A stretch of 64,000 bases of DNA from Zygosaccharomyces rouxii (Eukaryota > Ascomycota > Saccharomycetes > Saccharomycetales > Saccharomycetaceae). Each line of letters opens with the position of its first letter. Positions within the stretch are counted from its first letter, which is position 1. The stretch is from contig NC_012996.1 in assembly GCF_000026365.1 (NCBI RefSeq), forward strand, positions 1,550,001-1,614,000. The letters are read 5' to 3'. Below, one piece after another: positions 29,601 through 40,119 of this stretch. A program made the translations under genes and the position numbers. Under the pieces are notes generated by a model. That model was not told the DNA's origin, did not search any database, and worked only from the letters and a program-made list of their open reading frames with translations.

Positions 29601-30033
29601 GTACTCTAACCCATATAATGGGAAAGAGTTTCTAAGAATCCCGCAAGTTCTCAGTAAACCTACGACACAAACTTCCAACATAGATACTTTGTTAGTGTCA
29701 GGGAAGCGTCCAGATCATCTTCAGGACAATTCTAAGAGTCTTTTGAAAAATGTTTTAATAACTTCAGCTGGTTCAAGTCGTAGACCATCAATACCTTTTA
29801 TTTCTAGGAATGATTCTAACGAGTCGCGAGGGGCTAGTGCTGATGCTTCATTACCTTCGAGTTCATGTAGTCATGGGAAGGAAGATATTTCTACGAGATT
29901 AAGCAAATTTGGTTTTGGGGAAAGGATCGCCAGGAAGGCCGAAAGATCTTCCGCTTCATCTGATCGCCAAACTAGATCAAGATCTATTGCAGTGGGAGAA
30001 CTCAGAAATAGAAAGAGTAAAATGAGGATGTGA
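26638..30033 (+). CDS. SAK1: Snf1-activating protein kinase (Sak1/Tos3 ancestor)
   Basis: 1131 residues from the ATG at 26638; the frame opens 15 nt earlier only with TTG. The kinase domain runs from about 115 to 430: ELGHGQHGKVKLA glycine loop, VAIKIV lysine at about 142, HRDIKPANLL, KISDFGVS and AGTPAFFAPE. A long Ser/Asn-rich C-terminal region follows and ends in a basic tail. It belongs to the LKB1/CaMKK-like kinases that phosphorylate the Snf1 activation loop when glucose is low. S. cerevisiae has the duplicates SAK1 (1142 residues, YER129W) and TOS3 (560, YGL179C). One copy lies here, between a chromosome V neighbour (VFA1) and a chromosome VII neighbour (ATG1); its length favours the SAK1 name. 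Confidence 0.94.
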   Translation: MNHHRRDSIEELDVPPDLRLALHQNFSNESSLSTKSSRRNSSNPYFYQIGEDASSSMESLNLLLEKQRVRQLNHPHHQEHINSPHSLGLPGKVKETNEISLKYDPVSKRKVLNTYELIQELGHGQHGKVKLARELLTGQLVAIKIVDRHEKKGRRFLVLDKKNSLTQNEKIRREIAIMKKCHYKHVVKLVEVLDDLKSRKIYLVLEYCSRGEVKWCPGDVLETEARGPPLLNFQRTREIIRGVVLGLEYLHYQGVIHRDIKPANLLMAEDGTVKISDFGVSLAARDPNGDANLESLDELELAKTAGTPAFFAPEICLGEEAFEKFSIDRSDLFKGSSVSFMIDIWALGVTLYCLLFGMLPFISDYELELFEKIVNQPLTCPSFQNLNNNGVSHISSKEEYDLAVDLLTRLLKKSPLDRIGIQEIKNHEFLLWDFHHMPDYGEEFKAFKEAERAEFQPNNVQHFKQISVSKKELNDAVLGVGKKIKEAALNYYSGKKREGSEQPDVEELTLCVPDSLKVGDCGHGPFSTSFIVSEGSVMTNCNNTSNGSSTKNDEDNKAATNVNPSVFKEGYSMCNDNDRNDRNIDNDKFQEPSQKEMLERELQDFDRKHNPDTVVNLPINSSFASLDSFYIDNYAMSKVGANANVKPASPTVFARPPALGGYHPPYRSNSRTNSNTNANPLLQNSPTPMTFLNGMQSKGSDRYPTNVNKTGSGSGQPSERTPVSNFGQRLRNPQSSEIVNVGSGSGRRKSSLTGDRDAAANFSVQKDAKTFINPTPTEFTKPGEEQRNFHVRRGNFFSGLNSGDGNSSQSSGISSECSSDCSSDAEEEGSQSSNTESLPFEFALDSGNASVLSLRDTSAGVEPVRSFLDPAPRRKKMNSDSKKDDTELFLDMERGGHNCRRLSTHNSESSGASSRRSSLRNPVFPSRGNTQDRTASATPIGLNEVQGSEITISAADKDSDEATLVGRNKTSSGVSSGQSITPPSGIIQYSNPYNGKEFLRIPQVLSKPTTQTSNIDTLLVSGKRPDHLQDNSKSLLKNVLITSAGSSRRPSIPFISRNDSNESRGASADASLPSSSCSHGKEDISTRLSKFGFGERIARKAERSSASSDRQTRSRSIAVGELRNRKSKMRM

Positions 30034-30647
30034 GGTAAATTTTAGTCATCCTGCTCTCTTAATTTGCATTTAAACCTACATGGAGATTTTGATTTAATAT
30101 TCTCCCTGTTCAAGTTTACTCACAGCTTCTTTTTTGTTTTTTTGATCTGACTTTGGGCACTGTTTATATAGGATTCATATCGTAGCCACGTTTATTTTGT
30201 GTATAACATTAATAAATTCTAATGATATTAACTTGTTATAACTAACTAAACATAAAATTATTTAGTTTCGCGTACAATCAGTGCGATCGCTTTATCAGAC
30301 CCATCTGAGGAGAATCGCTTAAACTCAAAGAATATAAAATAAAAAAATAATATTTGAAAATCAACTAATTTAACCCATTTACCTACCTACCGTATAATTC
30401 CTTATACCTAATACTGAACGTTAAAATAAAATTTAAACCCAAAATTTTTAACACAAATCCCATAAGAAGCTTCAATAACTCCTAAAAAAAAAAAAAAAAA
30501 AAAATAAAAATAAATGCAATATGTCGGATTAAATTGAAGTGAATAATGATAACAATGAAAAAAGAAGGAAAAGAAGACCTGATAATATCACACAATTTGT
30601 AGCTCTACCAAACTTGTGAACTGACCAAAACAAACACTTCACATAAC
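30034..30647. other. Convergent spacer SAK1/ATG1
   Basis: Terminators of two convergent genes. It is very AT-rich with an A21 run at 30484-30504. No gene or RNA is evident. Confidence 0.5.
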
Positions 30648-33413
30648 TCATCCGTGGTTCATCTTATGCCTCAATGCCTTTAAACGGTTAGCGATACTGT
30701 CAATGTATTTCTTGATAATCCTTTTATCTTGCTCATCTAGAATCCCTGTAGTAACGATATCCTGCTCGTTATATAGGTATTCATCCGAAGTCTCATCTAA
30801 CAGAGTCTTCAACATCCATAGAGATGTTGCATAGGCCAATTCACAATTGTTCAAGTGTTCACCTTGAATTTCTAATTTGGCAGCAGCTTTTGAAATCTCT
30901 AAAGATCTATCATAAAGCATTTTTTCCAGATACACAGGCTCTTCATCCCCAATTTCATCAATTTGCGGCGAATCTCCTTCATCTTGTTTCAGCTGATCAT
31001 TTGTCTCCAACGTTTCTTTAGCACCTTCTGGTTTGATTAGGGTACGATCGCTGGCACAAGCCGTCTTCAATTCGTTGATCTTCACCCTCAAGAAATCTGC
31101 CTTTTCCAAACTTTCGTTGAATCTTTCACGAATCCATTGTACCAAAAGGTTGAGCCTCAATGAGTAAACTTTATCTTGGGATTCATACCACCAAGTAGAT
31201 GTAATTTGCATTGCCTTCGCTAGAATTGACAAAGCCTTCATGTATAAAATAACAGCTTCAGTGCACAGTTGAAGCATCTCATTGGTTGGCAATTCGTTTA
31301 ATACTGAACTAGTGGTGGATGCACTTCTATTACGAAACCCTTGCTTAGCAAGAAAATCAGGTTCATCATCTTCTTCCTCTTCAACAGCACAACTACTGTT
31401 ACTCAACCTTTTTTCAAAATGGTGATCTTTAGAATTTTTTGGTAAGGGGACAATCTGTGAGAATTTCACTTCAGCATACGAGAAAACAACGAATGCCTTT
31501 GCTGACAAAGTTTCTAACCACAAAATAACACTGTTCCCATCCATCTTTTGCGGCAACTGACCCTGCAGATGCTCCACACGTAAAATGATATTTTCTGTTA
31601 AATCTTGGAAAATCTTAGGATTTAACAGAGAAGACCTGTAGTTTGGAGAAGATGAATTAGACGATTGCTGCTGCTGGTTTTGATTTGTCGGTGTTGTGCC
31701 AAATAACCTTGTAGAAGCAATACCTAGAGCTCTGGAAAGAGCGCTTGAAGGATTCAACGACGTTAAAGAAAGCCTGCGATCAACTAAAGAAGCTCTGCGA
31801 GAATTACTACCACCACTTGAATTGGATGTACGTGCCGTACGACCCGTTAAGAACGCCTGTTGCTGTGGTTGTGCTCCTACGTGAGCCATAGGCGATGATC
31901 CGTCTGATAAATTTCTCTGTCTCTGTGATGCTGGTGTACCCTGTCTACTATTTGGTAACTGTTGTTGTTGCTGTTGTTGTTGTTGTTGCAAAACGGCTGG
32001 TCCCGGCCCTGCCTGAGCGAATTCATCTGCCAATGCATTAACCTCCACTGTCTTTTTCTCCACAACGACATATTCCTTTTCTAACATGAGATCAGACCCA
32101 GAGCCCGACGAACCAATCTTCTTGGCTCTACCCATAGAAGGATTTCCTCTAACAGTACGGGATGGATTGATTAGGGCGTTATTATTACTGTTATTATTAT
32201 TGTTTTTATTACTACCACTGGTATCATTGTTAGCGTTTGGATGACCTGCAGCGGTTTCTAACTGTCGTTGCTGTACGTCATGAGAAGTCAATGGTTTCAA
32301 ATCTTCTTTGACCAAAGGTCTGGTGCCATTTGACTGTCTCTTTGAAGAGGGAGGCGGAGGTTTTGCCAAATATTCAGATATGAACATATTACTTTCCACG
32401 ACGTCCTTAGACTTAGTCTCGAGTTCTGGTACCGCTTCATCCATTTCGTATGGTGATAAATCTTCTGTAACCAACTTGTTCTCAAAAAATTCTGCAAATC
32501 CCATTCTATTGGCTGGATCAAACGTTAACAAGCCACATATTAAATCTTTAAGTTCTTGTTCGACCTCACATTGACTAGGGAAAGTAATTACATCATTAGC
32601 TCTTTTGATCTTTTTGTAAAGCTCTAAATGGTTAGATGCTTTAAATGGCGGTTTCCCACAACACATTTCATAAAGCACGGCCCCTACAGACCATAAATCT
32701 GCTTTGGCATTATATTTTTGATAGTTTAAAATTTCAGGGGCCATGTACAAAGGACTACCACACAAGGTCTCGGCCAATGAAGTGTTTGGTAAAAATCTAG
32801 CAAATCCAAAATCTGCAATTTTTAAAATGGGTAGATTGTAAATGCCGACGAATCCACTTTCATGAAAACTTTGAGCATCATGATACCCCATCAATGGTGT
32901 AGCTAGCAGCAAATTCTGTGGTTTAATATCCCTATGAACCAAATTCTTCGTCCTTAAAAATCTAAGAGAAGATGCCAATTGTTGTAAATAGTTTACGATG
33001 AAAGCACGGTGTAGTCCATTATGATTTGGACTTGGTGGTGGATACTTCTCAAATACAGATTTTAGCAATGGGTGGTTTTCCGTAAGTTCCTTCCGTTTCC
33101 TAATTAAAAACGTCAAATCACCTAATGCACAGTATTCCATTACAAGAAAGAAATCTGTCGCCGTCCTTTCACAATCCATAAGACCCACAATGTGGGGATG
33201 CTTAATCTTCTTCAAAATAGCTATTTCAATCTCTAAATTTTCCAATAATTTTTTATTTTTCAACTTTGATCTTGATACCGCTTTGATGGCGATATGTTCA
33301 GACCTATCGCTACTACGATATCCTTTAAAGACCATGGCAAAGGATCCTCTACCGATCTCTTTCTCCATGGTATATTCACCATTTACTATCGTCACAGGTT
33401 TCTTTTCTGACAT
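30648..33413 (-). CDS. ATG1: Autophagy-initiating protein kinase Atg1
   Basis: 921 residues (897 in S. cerevisiae). The kinase domain spans about 13-315: [11 protein letters not shown] loop, catalytic lysine at 44 (IAIKAV), HRDIKPQN at about 160-167, DFG at 201-203 and an activation threonine in [13 protein letters not shown] at about 216. Near residue 447 the sequence [16 protein letters not shown] is the conserved Atg8-interacting motif. A Gln run lies near 475-485. The C-terminal 300 or so residues are the helical EAT region that binds Atg13. It starts autophagosome formation at the pre-autophagosomal structure when TORC1 is off. Neighbour order with GTS1 matches YGL180W and YGL181W. Confidence 0.97.
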   Translation of the reverse strand: MSEKKPVTIVNGEYTMEKEIGRGSFAMVFKGYRSSDRSEHIAIKAVSRSKLKNKKLLENLEIEIAILKKIKHPHIVGLMDCERTATDFFLVMEYCALGDLTFLIRKRKELTENHPLLKSVFEKYPPPSPNHNGLHRAFIVNYLQQLASSLRFLRTKNLVHRDIKPQNLLLATPLMGYHDAQSFHESGFVGIYNLPILKIADFGFARFLPNTSLAETLCGSPLYMAPEILNYQKYNAKADLWSVGAVLYEMCCGKPPFKASNHLELYKKIKRANDVITFPSQCEVEQELKDLICGLLTFDPANRMGFAEFFENKLVTEDLSPYEMDEAVPELETKSKDVVESNMFISEYLAKPPPPSSKRQSNGTRPLVKEDLKPLTSHDVQQRQLETAAGHPNANNDTSGSNKNNNNNSNNNALINPSRTVRGNPSMGRAKKIGSSGSGSDLMLEKEYVVVEKKTVEVNALADEFAQAGPGPAVLQQQQQQQQQQLPNSRQGTPASQRQRNLSDGSSPMAHVGAQPQQQAFLTGRTARTSNSSGGSNSRRASLVDRRLSLTSLNPSSALSRALGIASTRLFGTTPTNQNQQQQSSNSSSPNYRSSLLNPKIFQDLTENIILRVEHLQGQLPQKMDGNSVILWLETLSAKAFVVFSYAEVKFSQIVPLPKNSKDHHFEKRLSNSSCAVEEEEDDEPDFLAKQGFRNRSASTTSSVLNELPTNEMLQLCTEAVILYMKALSILAKAMQITSTWWYESQDKVYSLRLNLLVQWIRERFNESLEKADFLRVKINELKTACASDRTLIKPEGAKETLETNDQLKQDEGDSPQIDEIGDEEPVYLEKMLYDRSLEISKAAAKLEIQGEHLNNCELAYATSLWMLKTLLDETSDEYLYNEQDIVTTGILDEQDKRIIKKYIDSIANRLKALRHKMNHG

Positions 33414-34120
33414 TTTTATCTCTGATTACCTTTATTTTATTAGTTGAATACCAATATCGATGCCCGATGTCGATCTGCGCCTCTCCTTTTATATATGTGT
33501 TGTACGTGGGATAGATGGATAAGGTTACCAAACTCAGAAAGGCTTTGTAAATCAACACACGAATTTTAGTCTAAAGACCCATTCATAAAGATACGGAAAA
33601 CAAATCAGTAGTATAGTAGCCTCAACACCACTACAAACCGTTTCCTTGAATCAAATACAAAAAAAAATAAAGACAGTCTCCTATCCTTATGTAACAGATT
33701 ATTATTCTATTTGTCTGTATTGATTTCCTGGAACAACAAAACGCCAGAAGTTGTTTATATCGATATGCTATCGCCAGGGGATAGGGTTCTCTTTATATAT
33801 ATTATGGTTTTAAGTCTCTACCGATGAGGATTACTCACATTTGTTTAGACACCCTCCCTCAAAATAGTCATAGAAGACAAACCCCCGAGAATCATTGCAC
33901 ACGAAAGTGATGTTTCGTATGAAAGAAGCTAAAACGTAAATCAGTTTTCGGAGGGGGGAGCATAACGATAACGATCACAATGGTACTATTAAATATCGGT
34001 TGTTAGGCCCTATACAGATGAGTAAAATAGTTGGCATACTGCTGGGTAAATTTTCGCATGTAGATCATATTTCGAAATCTATAGGAAAATCAATATGTAA
34101 TTCCTTTTGCTTCCTATCCT
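33414..34120. other. Spacer between ATG1 and GTS1
   Basis: ATG1 promoter and GTS1 3' region. A run of TATATATA-type sequence occurs near 33800-33810. I see no gene or RNA. Confidence 0.5.
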
Positions 34121-35731
34121 TCAGCCCCAGTAGCCCTGGTACATCGGATACTGCTGTTGACCCTGAGTCATTTGCGCCTGCATCATCTGCTGCTGTTGTT
34201 GTAGTTGCATAATTTGGTTGTACTGAGGGTGATCTTCTCTTATTTCAGCTGGCGTTGAATACATATCCGGACGTTGGTAAAGTGACATTAGGGCATTTTT
34301 ATCCACCTGAGGTTGATTCGTTTGTTGTTGTAGATACATTTGTTGCTGGGACATTTGTTGTTGTAATTGTTCCTGTTGTCGCTGTTGTTGCAACATTTGC
34401 AGTTGTAATTGCTCCTGTTGTGCTTGTGCTTGTGCTTGTGCTTGTGCTTGTGCGTGTTGTTGCTGTTGTTGTAATTGTTCTTGTTGTGCTTGTTGTGCCA
34501 GTTGTTGTTGTTGGGCCAATGCCATTTCGTTTTGGTCCACATAAATAATTCCTGTTGCAGGATCTAAGAACTGTTGTACGGAAACACCAGTGTTACCATC
34601 AAAAATACCTGTAGGTGTACCTGACATACCGGTGGTACCATCAAAGATGGCCGGCTGTGGCTGTGGTTGTGCAGGAGTACCTGTCAGACTGGCCAACAAT
34701 AAATCACCAGTGCCATCAGTACCATCGAATACAGCAGGTTGTGGACCAGTGGTAGCTGCTCTTCTACGTGGAAGATTAGGTTTTGGTTCTGTCAAATGCC
34801 CAGTAATGCCCTCTTGTCCAACCGAATGAGGTAAAGTGTCAACTGCAGACGCAGATGCAGTTCTAATTGCAGATGAATGTAGCGGGGAAGGTGCTAATCC
34901 GTTTGATCTTCTGCCATAATCGTCACTAGCATAACCACCAATACTACTACCACTTCTGTTTCTATTGGATGGCGGTGGTGTATTTCTGTCAAGTATAGCC
35001 ATCGCACGTGACACATCACCCTTTGCTAAACTTAAGGCCTCTGCATTGTTATCAATACTCGGATATCCTCTATCCCTTAAAATTCTTAATTCCCTTGAAT
35101 ATCTACTCAATTCATAATCCCTTGCCTTTCTATTCGTCAGTTTACTTGTACTTTCCATTGGTGAACCATATCCAGAACCACCGACACTTCTACTCCTCAG
35201 TCTGTCTGTCGTTGATAACGTTCCTACGCTACTTGAACTAGCTCTACTGCGGCTTCTTGGCCTAATTCCTTCGGGCATATAACCACCGCCATTCATGCCG
35301 TATTCATGTGGATCTACTGGATCATATCTAAATTTCGCAAAAATATACTTGTCTCTAATGAATTGTTCCACCGTTGATTTATCTTCATCTGCGTCGAACG
35401 GAAACGGAATGCCTTTAGCATTCCAGACTTTATTATTACGTTTATTACCACCGCTATTTGCCAAATCATCAATTTCAGCCGAGCTCCATCGATCCATTGA
35501 TAGAGATTTCACATGTGAATAAACACCTTCGTCTCTAAATCCTAACAGTTTTCTATGAACACTGGCACATCTACCACATAGCATAACACCTAGATTGACA
35601 GAAGACCACGTTGGATATAAAGCACGGCACTCTCCACATTTATTTGCATTCTCTGGAGAACTTACAAGACGTTTGAGTTCATTCTCAGTAGCTGCACCGA
35701 CTCTGCTAGATCTTGATCTTGATCTTGACAT
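34121..35731 (-). CDS. GTS1: ArfGAP zinc-finger, UBA and Gln-rich protein Gts1
   Basis: 536 residues, clearly longer than the 396 of S. cerevisiae Gts1. The ArfGAP zinc finger is complete (C32, C35, C52, C55) with the arginine finger at R60. A UBA-like helix bundle lies at about 235-270 (NAEALSLAKGDVSRAMAILD). The middle carries repeated AVFDGT/AIFDGT/GIFDGNTG units, followed by a long Gln-rich C terminus including an alternating Gln-Ala tract, a feature also known in S. cerevisiae Gts1 where it influences metabolic oscillation and nuclear import. The GxFDG repeats and length of the Q region account for the extra length. Adjacent to ATG1 as in YGL180W/YGL181W. Confidence 0.93.
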   Translation of the reverse strand: MSRSRSRSSRVGAATENELKRLVSSPENANKCGECRALYPTWSSVNLGVMLCGRCASVHRKLLGFRDEGVYSHVKSLSMDRWSSAEIDDLANSGGNKRNNKVWNAKGIPFPFDADEDKSTVEQFIRDKYIFAKFRYDPVDPHEYGMNGGGYMPEGIRPRSRSRASSSSVGTLSTTDRLRSRSVGGSGYGSPMESTSKLTNRKARDYELSRYSRELRILRDRGYPSIDNNAEALSLAKGDVSRAMAILDRNTPPPSNRNRSGSSIGGYASDDYGRRSNGLAPSPLHSSAIRTASASAVDTLPHSVGQEGITGHLTEPKPNLPRRRAATTGPQPAVFDGTDGTGDLLLASLTGTPAQPQPQPAIFDGTTGMSGTPTGIFDGNTGVSVQQFLDPATGIIYVDQNEMALAQQQQLAQQAQQEQLQQQQQHAQAQAQAQAQAQQEQLQLQMLQQQRQQEQLQQQMSQQQMYLQQQTNQPQVDKNALMSLYQRPDMYSTPAEIREDHPQYNQIMQLQQQQQMMQAQMTQGQQQYPMYQGYWG

Positions 35732-36385
35732 TGTAACTCAGAACTCTACTCTCTAAATATGCACTGAAGAGATAATTCGATGTTCAATATTTGTCAAATG
35801 TTTATATTATAGAACACCCCTTTAAAACGATAATGGAATGAATTGGGCACCAAATTAGGACAGGGAAAAAATACTAAACAGACTGTACCAAAGCGTTTAA
35901 TGGAATTCGTTTGGATGTTAAACTTGAGCCTGCAGTCGTTTATTACAGTCTATGTCTGTTTACTTTTTCTATAGTAATCAATGATTACAGGTCCTTTGTC
36001 TGTTGAAAAAAATAATAGGTCCTTATAAACACGAATGTTCGAATATCTCCATATAAGCTTCTATTACCAGTACTAGCAGTATTGCAGCGGCCACCTGGGG
36101 TCCCTCGCATCATTTCTTTTTCCCGGTTCTTTTTTTCCATTTAGTCTGTTCTTATTATCGTTCCAAATGATATAGAAGCTCGGTTTCAACTGCTAAAATG
36201 TTTCTTCAGAGTCGTGGCTTCCGTACATGACTGTGGTGTTAGTACTTTTTTCTTCTTCTGACCCTTCGGCGGTTATTTTCGGTATAAAAAGGGGTAGGGG
36301 AAACCCGTATAATAAGGAGGCAATGCTGCAATGAAACACACTGCTAATACTTGATACTTTAAGGGCCAGATCATAGACTACATAG
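35732..36385. other. Divergent spacer GTS1/MND1
   Basis: Contains promoters for both genes. The MND1 side carries a URS1-like site and a TATA box, listed separately. No further gene is seen. Confidence 0.5.
36266..36289 (+). promoter_or_regulatory. URS1 (Ume6) site and TATA box of MND1
   Basis: TCGGCGGTTA at 36266-36275 differs by one base from the URS1 consensus TCGGCGGCTA, and TATAAAA follows at 36283-36289, about 100 nt before the MND1 ATG at 36386. URS1 is bound by Ume6, which represses early meiotic genes in vegetative cells and activates them with Ime1. This fits a meiosis-specific gene. Confidence 0.7.
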
Positions 36386-37120
36386 ATGGTATGTACACCG
36401 AAAATATAACGAAACACTAAAGCAATAAGTCTATTATTATGCGTACTAACTCACGCCAAGCCGCCAAGGAAACAAGTTGTTACACTCGAAGAGAAAAAAT
36501 CAAGGATACTCAATTTCTTCCAAGAAGAATTCTCCTTCTACAATATGAAAGAATTAGAAAAATTGATACCTAAAAAGTGTGGAATTTCATCTATGTTGGT
36601 CAAGGATTTGGTCCAACAGATGATTGACGAGGACGGTATTGTATCTGTAGAAAAATGTGGTAATATCAATATCTACTGGTGTTTTAAAAATCAAATTACG
36701 CAGAGGATTTATGATAATTGTCATAAGATTTCACAACAGTGTCAAGATACTAAAATTTCTATTGAAGATACTAAATGTAAATTAAATTCCGCCACTGCTA
36801 ACGAAAGAAGTCCCCGTTTCCAAGATAATAATGGGAAAACACTATCGAGATCTAAGGAATTGACCAAACATAAAGATATAGAAGAGAACCTCAAATCTCT
36901 TCAGTTACAGTACAACCAAATTTCACAATCAAGGTGGGATCATGACAAGATCAGACGTAAACGCCAAGAGATTCGTGATAAAAGAGATAAACTAGAAAAA
37001 ATGACTGACAACGTCGAAATTCTTATGGAATACCTTTGTAAAAGGTTCTGTTTAGAATCTAGACAATTGAGAAAGGAGTTGGAAATTCCTGATGAATTTG
37101 AAGAAATCCCCATCGTATGA
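36386..37120 (+). CDS. MND1: Meiotic recombination protein Mnd1 (spliced)
   Basis: Join of 36386-36388 and 36461-37120, 220 residues (219 in S. cerevisiae). Exon 1 is only the start codon ATG, directly followed by the donor GTATGT. The branch point TACTAAC is at 36444-36450 and the acceptor AAG ends at 36460. Spliced, the protein starts MPPRKQVVTLEEKKSRILNF, matching the S. cerevisiae start MGPKRQTVSLQEKK; without splicing, the first in-frame ATG at 36545 would drop 29 conserved residues. An N-terminal winged-helix (about 15-75) is followed by coiled coils. Mnd1 pairs with Hop2 and stimulates Dmc1/Rad51 strand exchange during meiotic homologue pairing. It converges with COM2. Confidence 0.95.
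36389..36460 (+). other. MND1 spliceosomal intron
   Basis: 72-nt intron with canonical donor GTATGT, branch point TACTAAC and an AAG acceptor 10 nt after the branch-point heptamer. The next AAG, 8 nt downstream, would break the frame, so the first is used. S. cerevisiae MND1 also has an intron right after its start. Confidence 0.93.
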
Positions 37121-37179
37121 CAAGAAAAAACAAAAAAACTAACAATCGAATGTGAATGAGTGGTATTAATGAAAGAACA

Positions 37180-38853
37180 TCACTGATGTGTGTGTGTCTT
37201 TATATGCTGATTCAAATTGTCGCTTCTGCTAAATTTCTTACCACATATGTGACAGCCAAAGGGCTTTTCGCACATATGTAAGGAACGAACATGACGTTTT
37301 AAATGCTCTTGTCTTTTGAACCTTCTATCACAGTACTCGCAACCGAAATGTTTTGTAGCATCGAGTATTGGTGAAGGTTTACGGCCACGAGTCTTGGGCA
37401 TCGATCCCAGTCTTTTCCTAACCAGCGGAGGAGGGGATGGTGTAGCAGTAGTGTTGCTATCACTATTACTGTTGCTATTATTATTATCGATAATATTATC
37501 AGTTGTTGTCGTTACCGCCATTGGCGCTACAGGTTCGACATGATTGACTGTGGTAACTGGCGTCTGCGCTGGGTCTATCACTGCTGCAGGAAGTTTATCT
37601 TCTAGATTATCAAAAACGGCAAACTGTGTTAAGGGCTCTGATACAGTATGACTATCATCATCATCATATTCATTGGAAAAAGTCACCAATTGGGATGGAT
37701 TCACCAAAGTATGATCCTCTTCCATCTCGAGAGGATCATCTTGGCGAGCTCGCCTCTTCATAGGATTTCTATTCCAGAAATACTTCTTCTTAAAGACAGG
37801 TTCATCACCAACCACCAAATCAGCACCATTCCCACTACCATTACTCGTATTACTCGTATTATTATTATTACTATTATTATTATTGCTGTTGTTCGTGAAA
37901 AAATTCAATTTGAAATAGTCCTTAACTTTTTTCTTTGGAGGTTGTTGCGGCTCAATTAGTGGTGCATCAACGTCAACATCTAAATTATAATCCTCCACCA
38001 TTGGAACCTCTAAACTTTGACTTTGGGGGACAAAATCGAAAAGATCGTTATTTCTTCCCATTTGAACCGCCGTTTCATCGCTTGGGGTTCCCCAATCTTC
38101 ATCACTCATCATCACAACTTCATCCTGCAGGAAATTGGCATTATTAATATTATTGTCATTATTATTATTTGTTGCTGTCGTTGATCCTGCACTTAATTTG
38201 AAATCCAAATCTGCAAATGGTTCATTCATTACTTCGTTATTCTTATCATTTAAATTCACGTCAGCTCTATCATTATAGTCCCTAGTATTACTGCTACTAC
38301 GACTAGAATCACCGATCTGGAAACTAGGTTTACCAAAATATTCATATTCGTAATAGCCAGCATTATCGACATCATAATCTGAAATGGACAACCTCCTACT
38401 ACTATCCCTTTTGGGCAGCATCGGCAGGAACTGTTGTTGTTTTTGCTGCTGCTGCTGCTGCTGACGTTGTTGTTGTTGCAGATGCAACTGCATCTGCTGT
38501 AATTGCAACTGTTGCTGCTGCTGCAAGTGCTGTTGCAATTGCATTGCTTCTAAATCCAAATCCAAATAATCTTCGAAAGCCGTCATAACAGCTGATCCAG
38601 ATCCTCTTGCTGCGCCTGCGCTTGCTTCGCTAGTGATTGTATTACCTGTAAGGTCGTTATTAACTGAATTATCATAGTCATAGTTGTCCTTGGTTAACTG
38701 CAAATTAAAATCATCACCTGTTGTCCTCGTTCTTGTTATTGCATCGCCAACTTCGTATTTGGGATTATTGAAAATTCCTGAACCAACTGCTGTATCATTC
38801 GATTCCACCCTTCCAAGCTGATATGGGTTTGACATACGAGGTATTGATTCCAT
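37180..38853 (-). CDS. COM2: Msn2-like C2H2 transcription factor Com2
   Basis: 557 residues with two C-terminal C2H2 fingers: C505, C508, H521, H526 and C534, C537, H550, H554. The second finger ([21 protein letters not shown]) is of the Msn2/Msn4 type that reads CCCCT-like sites. The rest is disordered: a long Gln run at about 105-140, Asn-rich tracts and acidic patches. I name it COM2 and not MSN2/4 because it lies between SAK1/MND1 and RPS26, corresponding to YER130C, whose product is an Msn2-like regulator of sulfite-response and other genes. Its direct neighbour STR3 is also a sulfur gene, which may be coincidence. S. cerevisiae Com2 is about 443 residues. Confidence 0.82.
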   Translation of the reverse strand: MESIPRMSNPYQLGRVESNDTAVGSGIFNNPKYEVGDAITRTRTTGDDFNLQLTKDNYDYDNSVNNDLTGNTITSEASAGAARGSGSAVMTAFEDYLDLDLEAMQLQQHLQQQQQLQLQQMQLHLQQQQRQQQQQQQKQQQFLPMLPKRDSSRRLSISDYDVDNAGYYEYEYFGKPSFQIGDSSRSSSNTRDYNDRADVNLNDKNNEVMNEPFADLDFKLSAGSTTATNNNNDNNINNANFLQDEVVMMSDEDWGTPSDETAVQMGRNNDLFDFVPQSQSLEVPMVEDYNLDVDVDAPLIEPQQPPKKKVKDYFKLNFFTNNSNNNNSNNNNTSNTSNGSGNGADLVVGDEPVFKKKYFWNRNPMKRRARQDDPLEMEEDHTLVNPSQLVTFSNEYDDDDSHTVSEPLTQFAVFDNLEDKLPAAVIDPAQTPVTTVNHVEPVAPMAVTTTTDNIIDNNNSNSNSDSNTTATPSPPPLVRKRLGSMPKTRGRKPSPILDATKHFGCEYCDRRFKRQEHLKRHVRSLHMCEKPFGCHICGKKFSRSDNLNQHIKTHTHQ

Positions 38854-39881
38854 TGCAATTTTGATTCACCACCAAGACCACGACGGGATCCAACAATAAT
38901 AGTAAAGATTGAGGAGAACTTCTGTTAGCTAAATAACAAACAGCGACCTCACAAAGTGTATATATAGGTGTATATATGTGTATATATATAGATGTATATC
39001 TGTTTTGTTTTAAGTCACCAGTATTGCGTGAAATATATAATCTCACTCAACTTGTGCGCCATCTTTCCTAAAACGAGGCCAAGGTGGAGCAGAGTGGACC
39101 TTCCATGGGTTCCCCATAAAAGAAATAATTAAACGGTTCCCACCGACGGGACGATAAACAAAGCAACGGTCTGAGGCACATAATAGGTCTAATAACAAAC
39201 ACGTACATAGATACAGCGTGCTGCTTCTAGGGCGCATATGCTGCCACCATTACGAAATCTTTGCAGATTGTTTTCATTACTACGAATTTTGCTACTGGGG
39301 GACTGATGCGTACGCAAGATGTGTAAGATGTGTAATAGTACATGTACGTATACTGTCTTTTTTTGTATCGCTTGGCCAGGTAACGGGCGGATAACGGAGG
39401 AGCTGAGAGCCGACGGTTCCTATGCGTATTTACTGTGGAATAAGAGTCTCGAAGACGGTTTGTATGGACGGGTAGTGTAAATACGTTCGCAGACATGAAC
39501 TTAATGCAAGGAAGCATCCACCCATGGAAACGTTGTCAATACAACAGAACAAGAATAATAATAACAAGAATAATATTATTAGTTTATTACTAGTTTATTA
39601 CTAGTTGTAAAGAGAAAATCAAGCTAATTACAATAATGATGGAATTGACCGTATACGATGGCTAGAAGAAGAAGAAGAGAAAGAAGGAGGAGTCTAAAAG
39701 ACATTGTCTCGAAGTGTTATTGTTATCAATAGCGCTAGGGAGAAAATGGCAAATAGAAATGAGGGAGAGGAAGGACAAAGGGAGGGTAAATGTTTTATAT
39801 GCATCCAGCGGCTGAAATAGGCACGGCGCTATCACCGAAAAGACAACATTACTCACATTTTTACCGCCAGCGGGTGGTCAG

Positions 39882-40011
39882 TATAACACCGATGTTGGTC
39901 GGACTGATATAGCACCGACGAATGTGGCGCCTCCCACAGTCAGCACTGCACGTGATAGTGATTCATTTAATCATCATTGTGAAAACCCCGGAAACCACCG
40001 TCGGTGTTATA
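39882..40011. repeat. Inverted repeat flanking the STR3 regulatory module
   Basis: TATAACACCGA at 39882-39892 is exactly complemented by TCGGTGTTATA at 40001-40011, and a third, one-mismatch copy TATAGCACCGA occurs at about 39908-39918. The three copies bracket the Met31/Cbf1-like sites. They could be sites for an unidentified regulator. Confidence 0.6.
39923..39955. promoter_or_regulatory. Met31/32- and Cbf1-like sites of STR3
   Basis: Within 33 nt lie TGTGGCG (39923-39929) and CCACAGT (39934-39940), both cores of the Met31/Met32 site AAACTGTGGCG, and CACGTGA (39949-39955), the Cbf1 site. They are 165-197 nt upstream of the STR3 ATG. Cbf1-Met28-Met4 and Met31/32-Met4 are the known activators of sulfur amino-acid genes, including STR3. 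Confidence 0.7.
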
Positions 40012-40119
40012 GCAGAAGTATTAAAGAGATGGAATATTAAAGGGATAGGTAGTTAGAAAGTCGCTGGAATCGAATATACAACACTGAGCATAAGCAGTAT
40101 AGAACTGTAATATTTAAAA

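Larger units (their letters stand above)
38854..40119. other. Long divergent spacer COM2/STR3
   Basis: 1.27 kb. The COM2 side is TATA-rich (tandem TATATA near 38955-38995). Direct repeats of TTTATTACTAG occur near 39583-39605. The STR3 side holds the sulfur-type regulatory module and an inverted repeat, listed separately. Short minus-strand open frames here have no support. Confidence 0.5.

Noticed and set aside
36545..37120. MND1 as an unspliced 191-residue protein starting at 36545
   Set aside because: It would lose 29 conserved N-terminal residues that a perfect intron restores.
37180..38853. Calling the C2H2 gene MSN2/MSN4
   Set aside because: Fingers are of that type, but gene order places it at the COM2 (YER130C) position, so COM2 is preferred.
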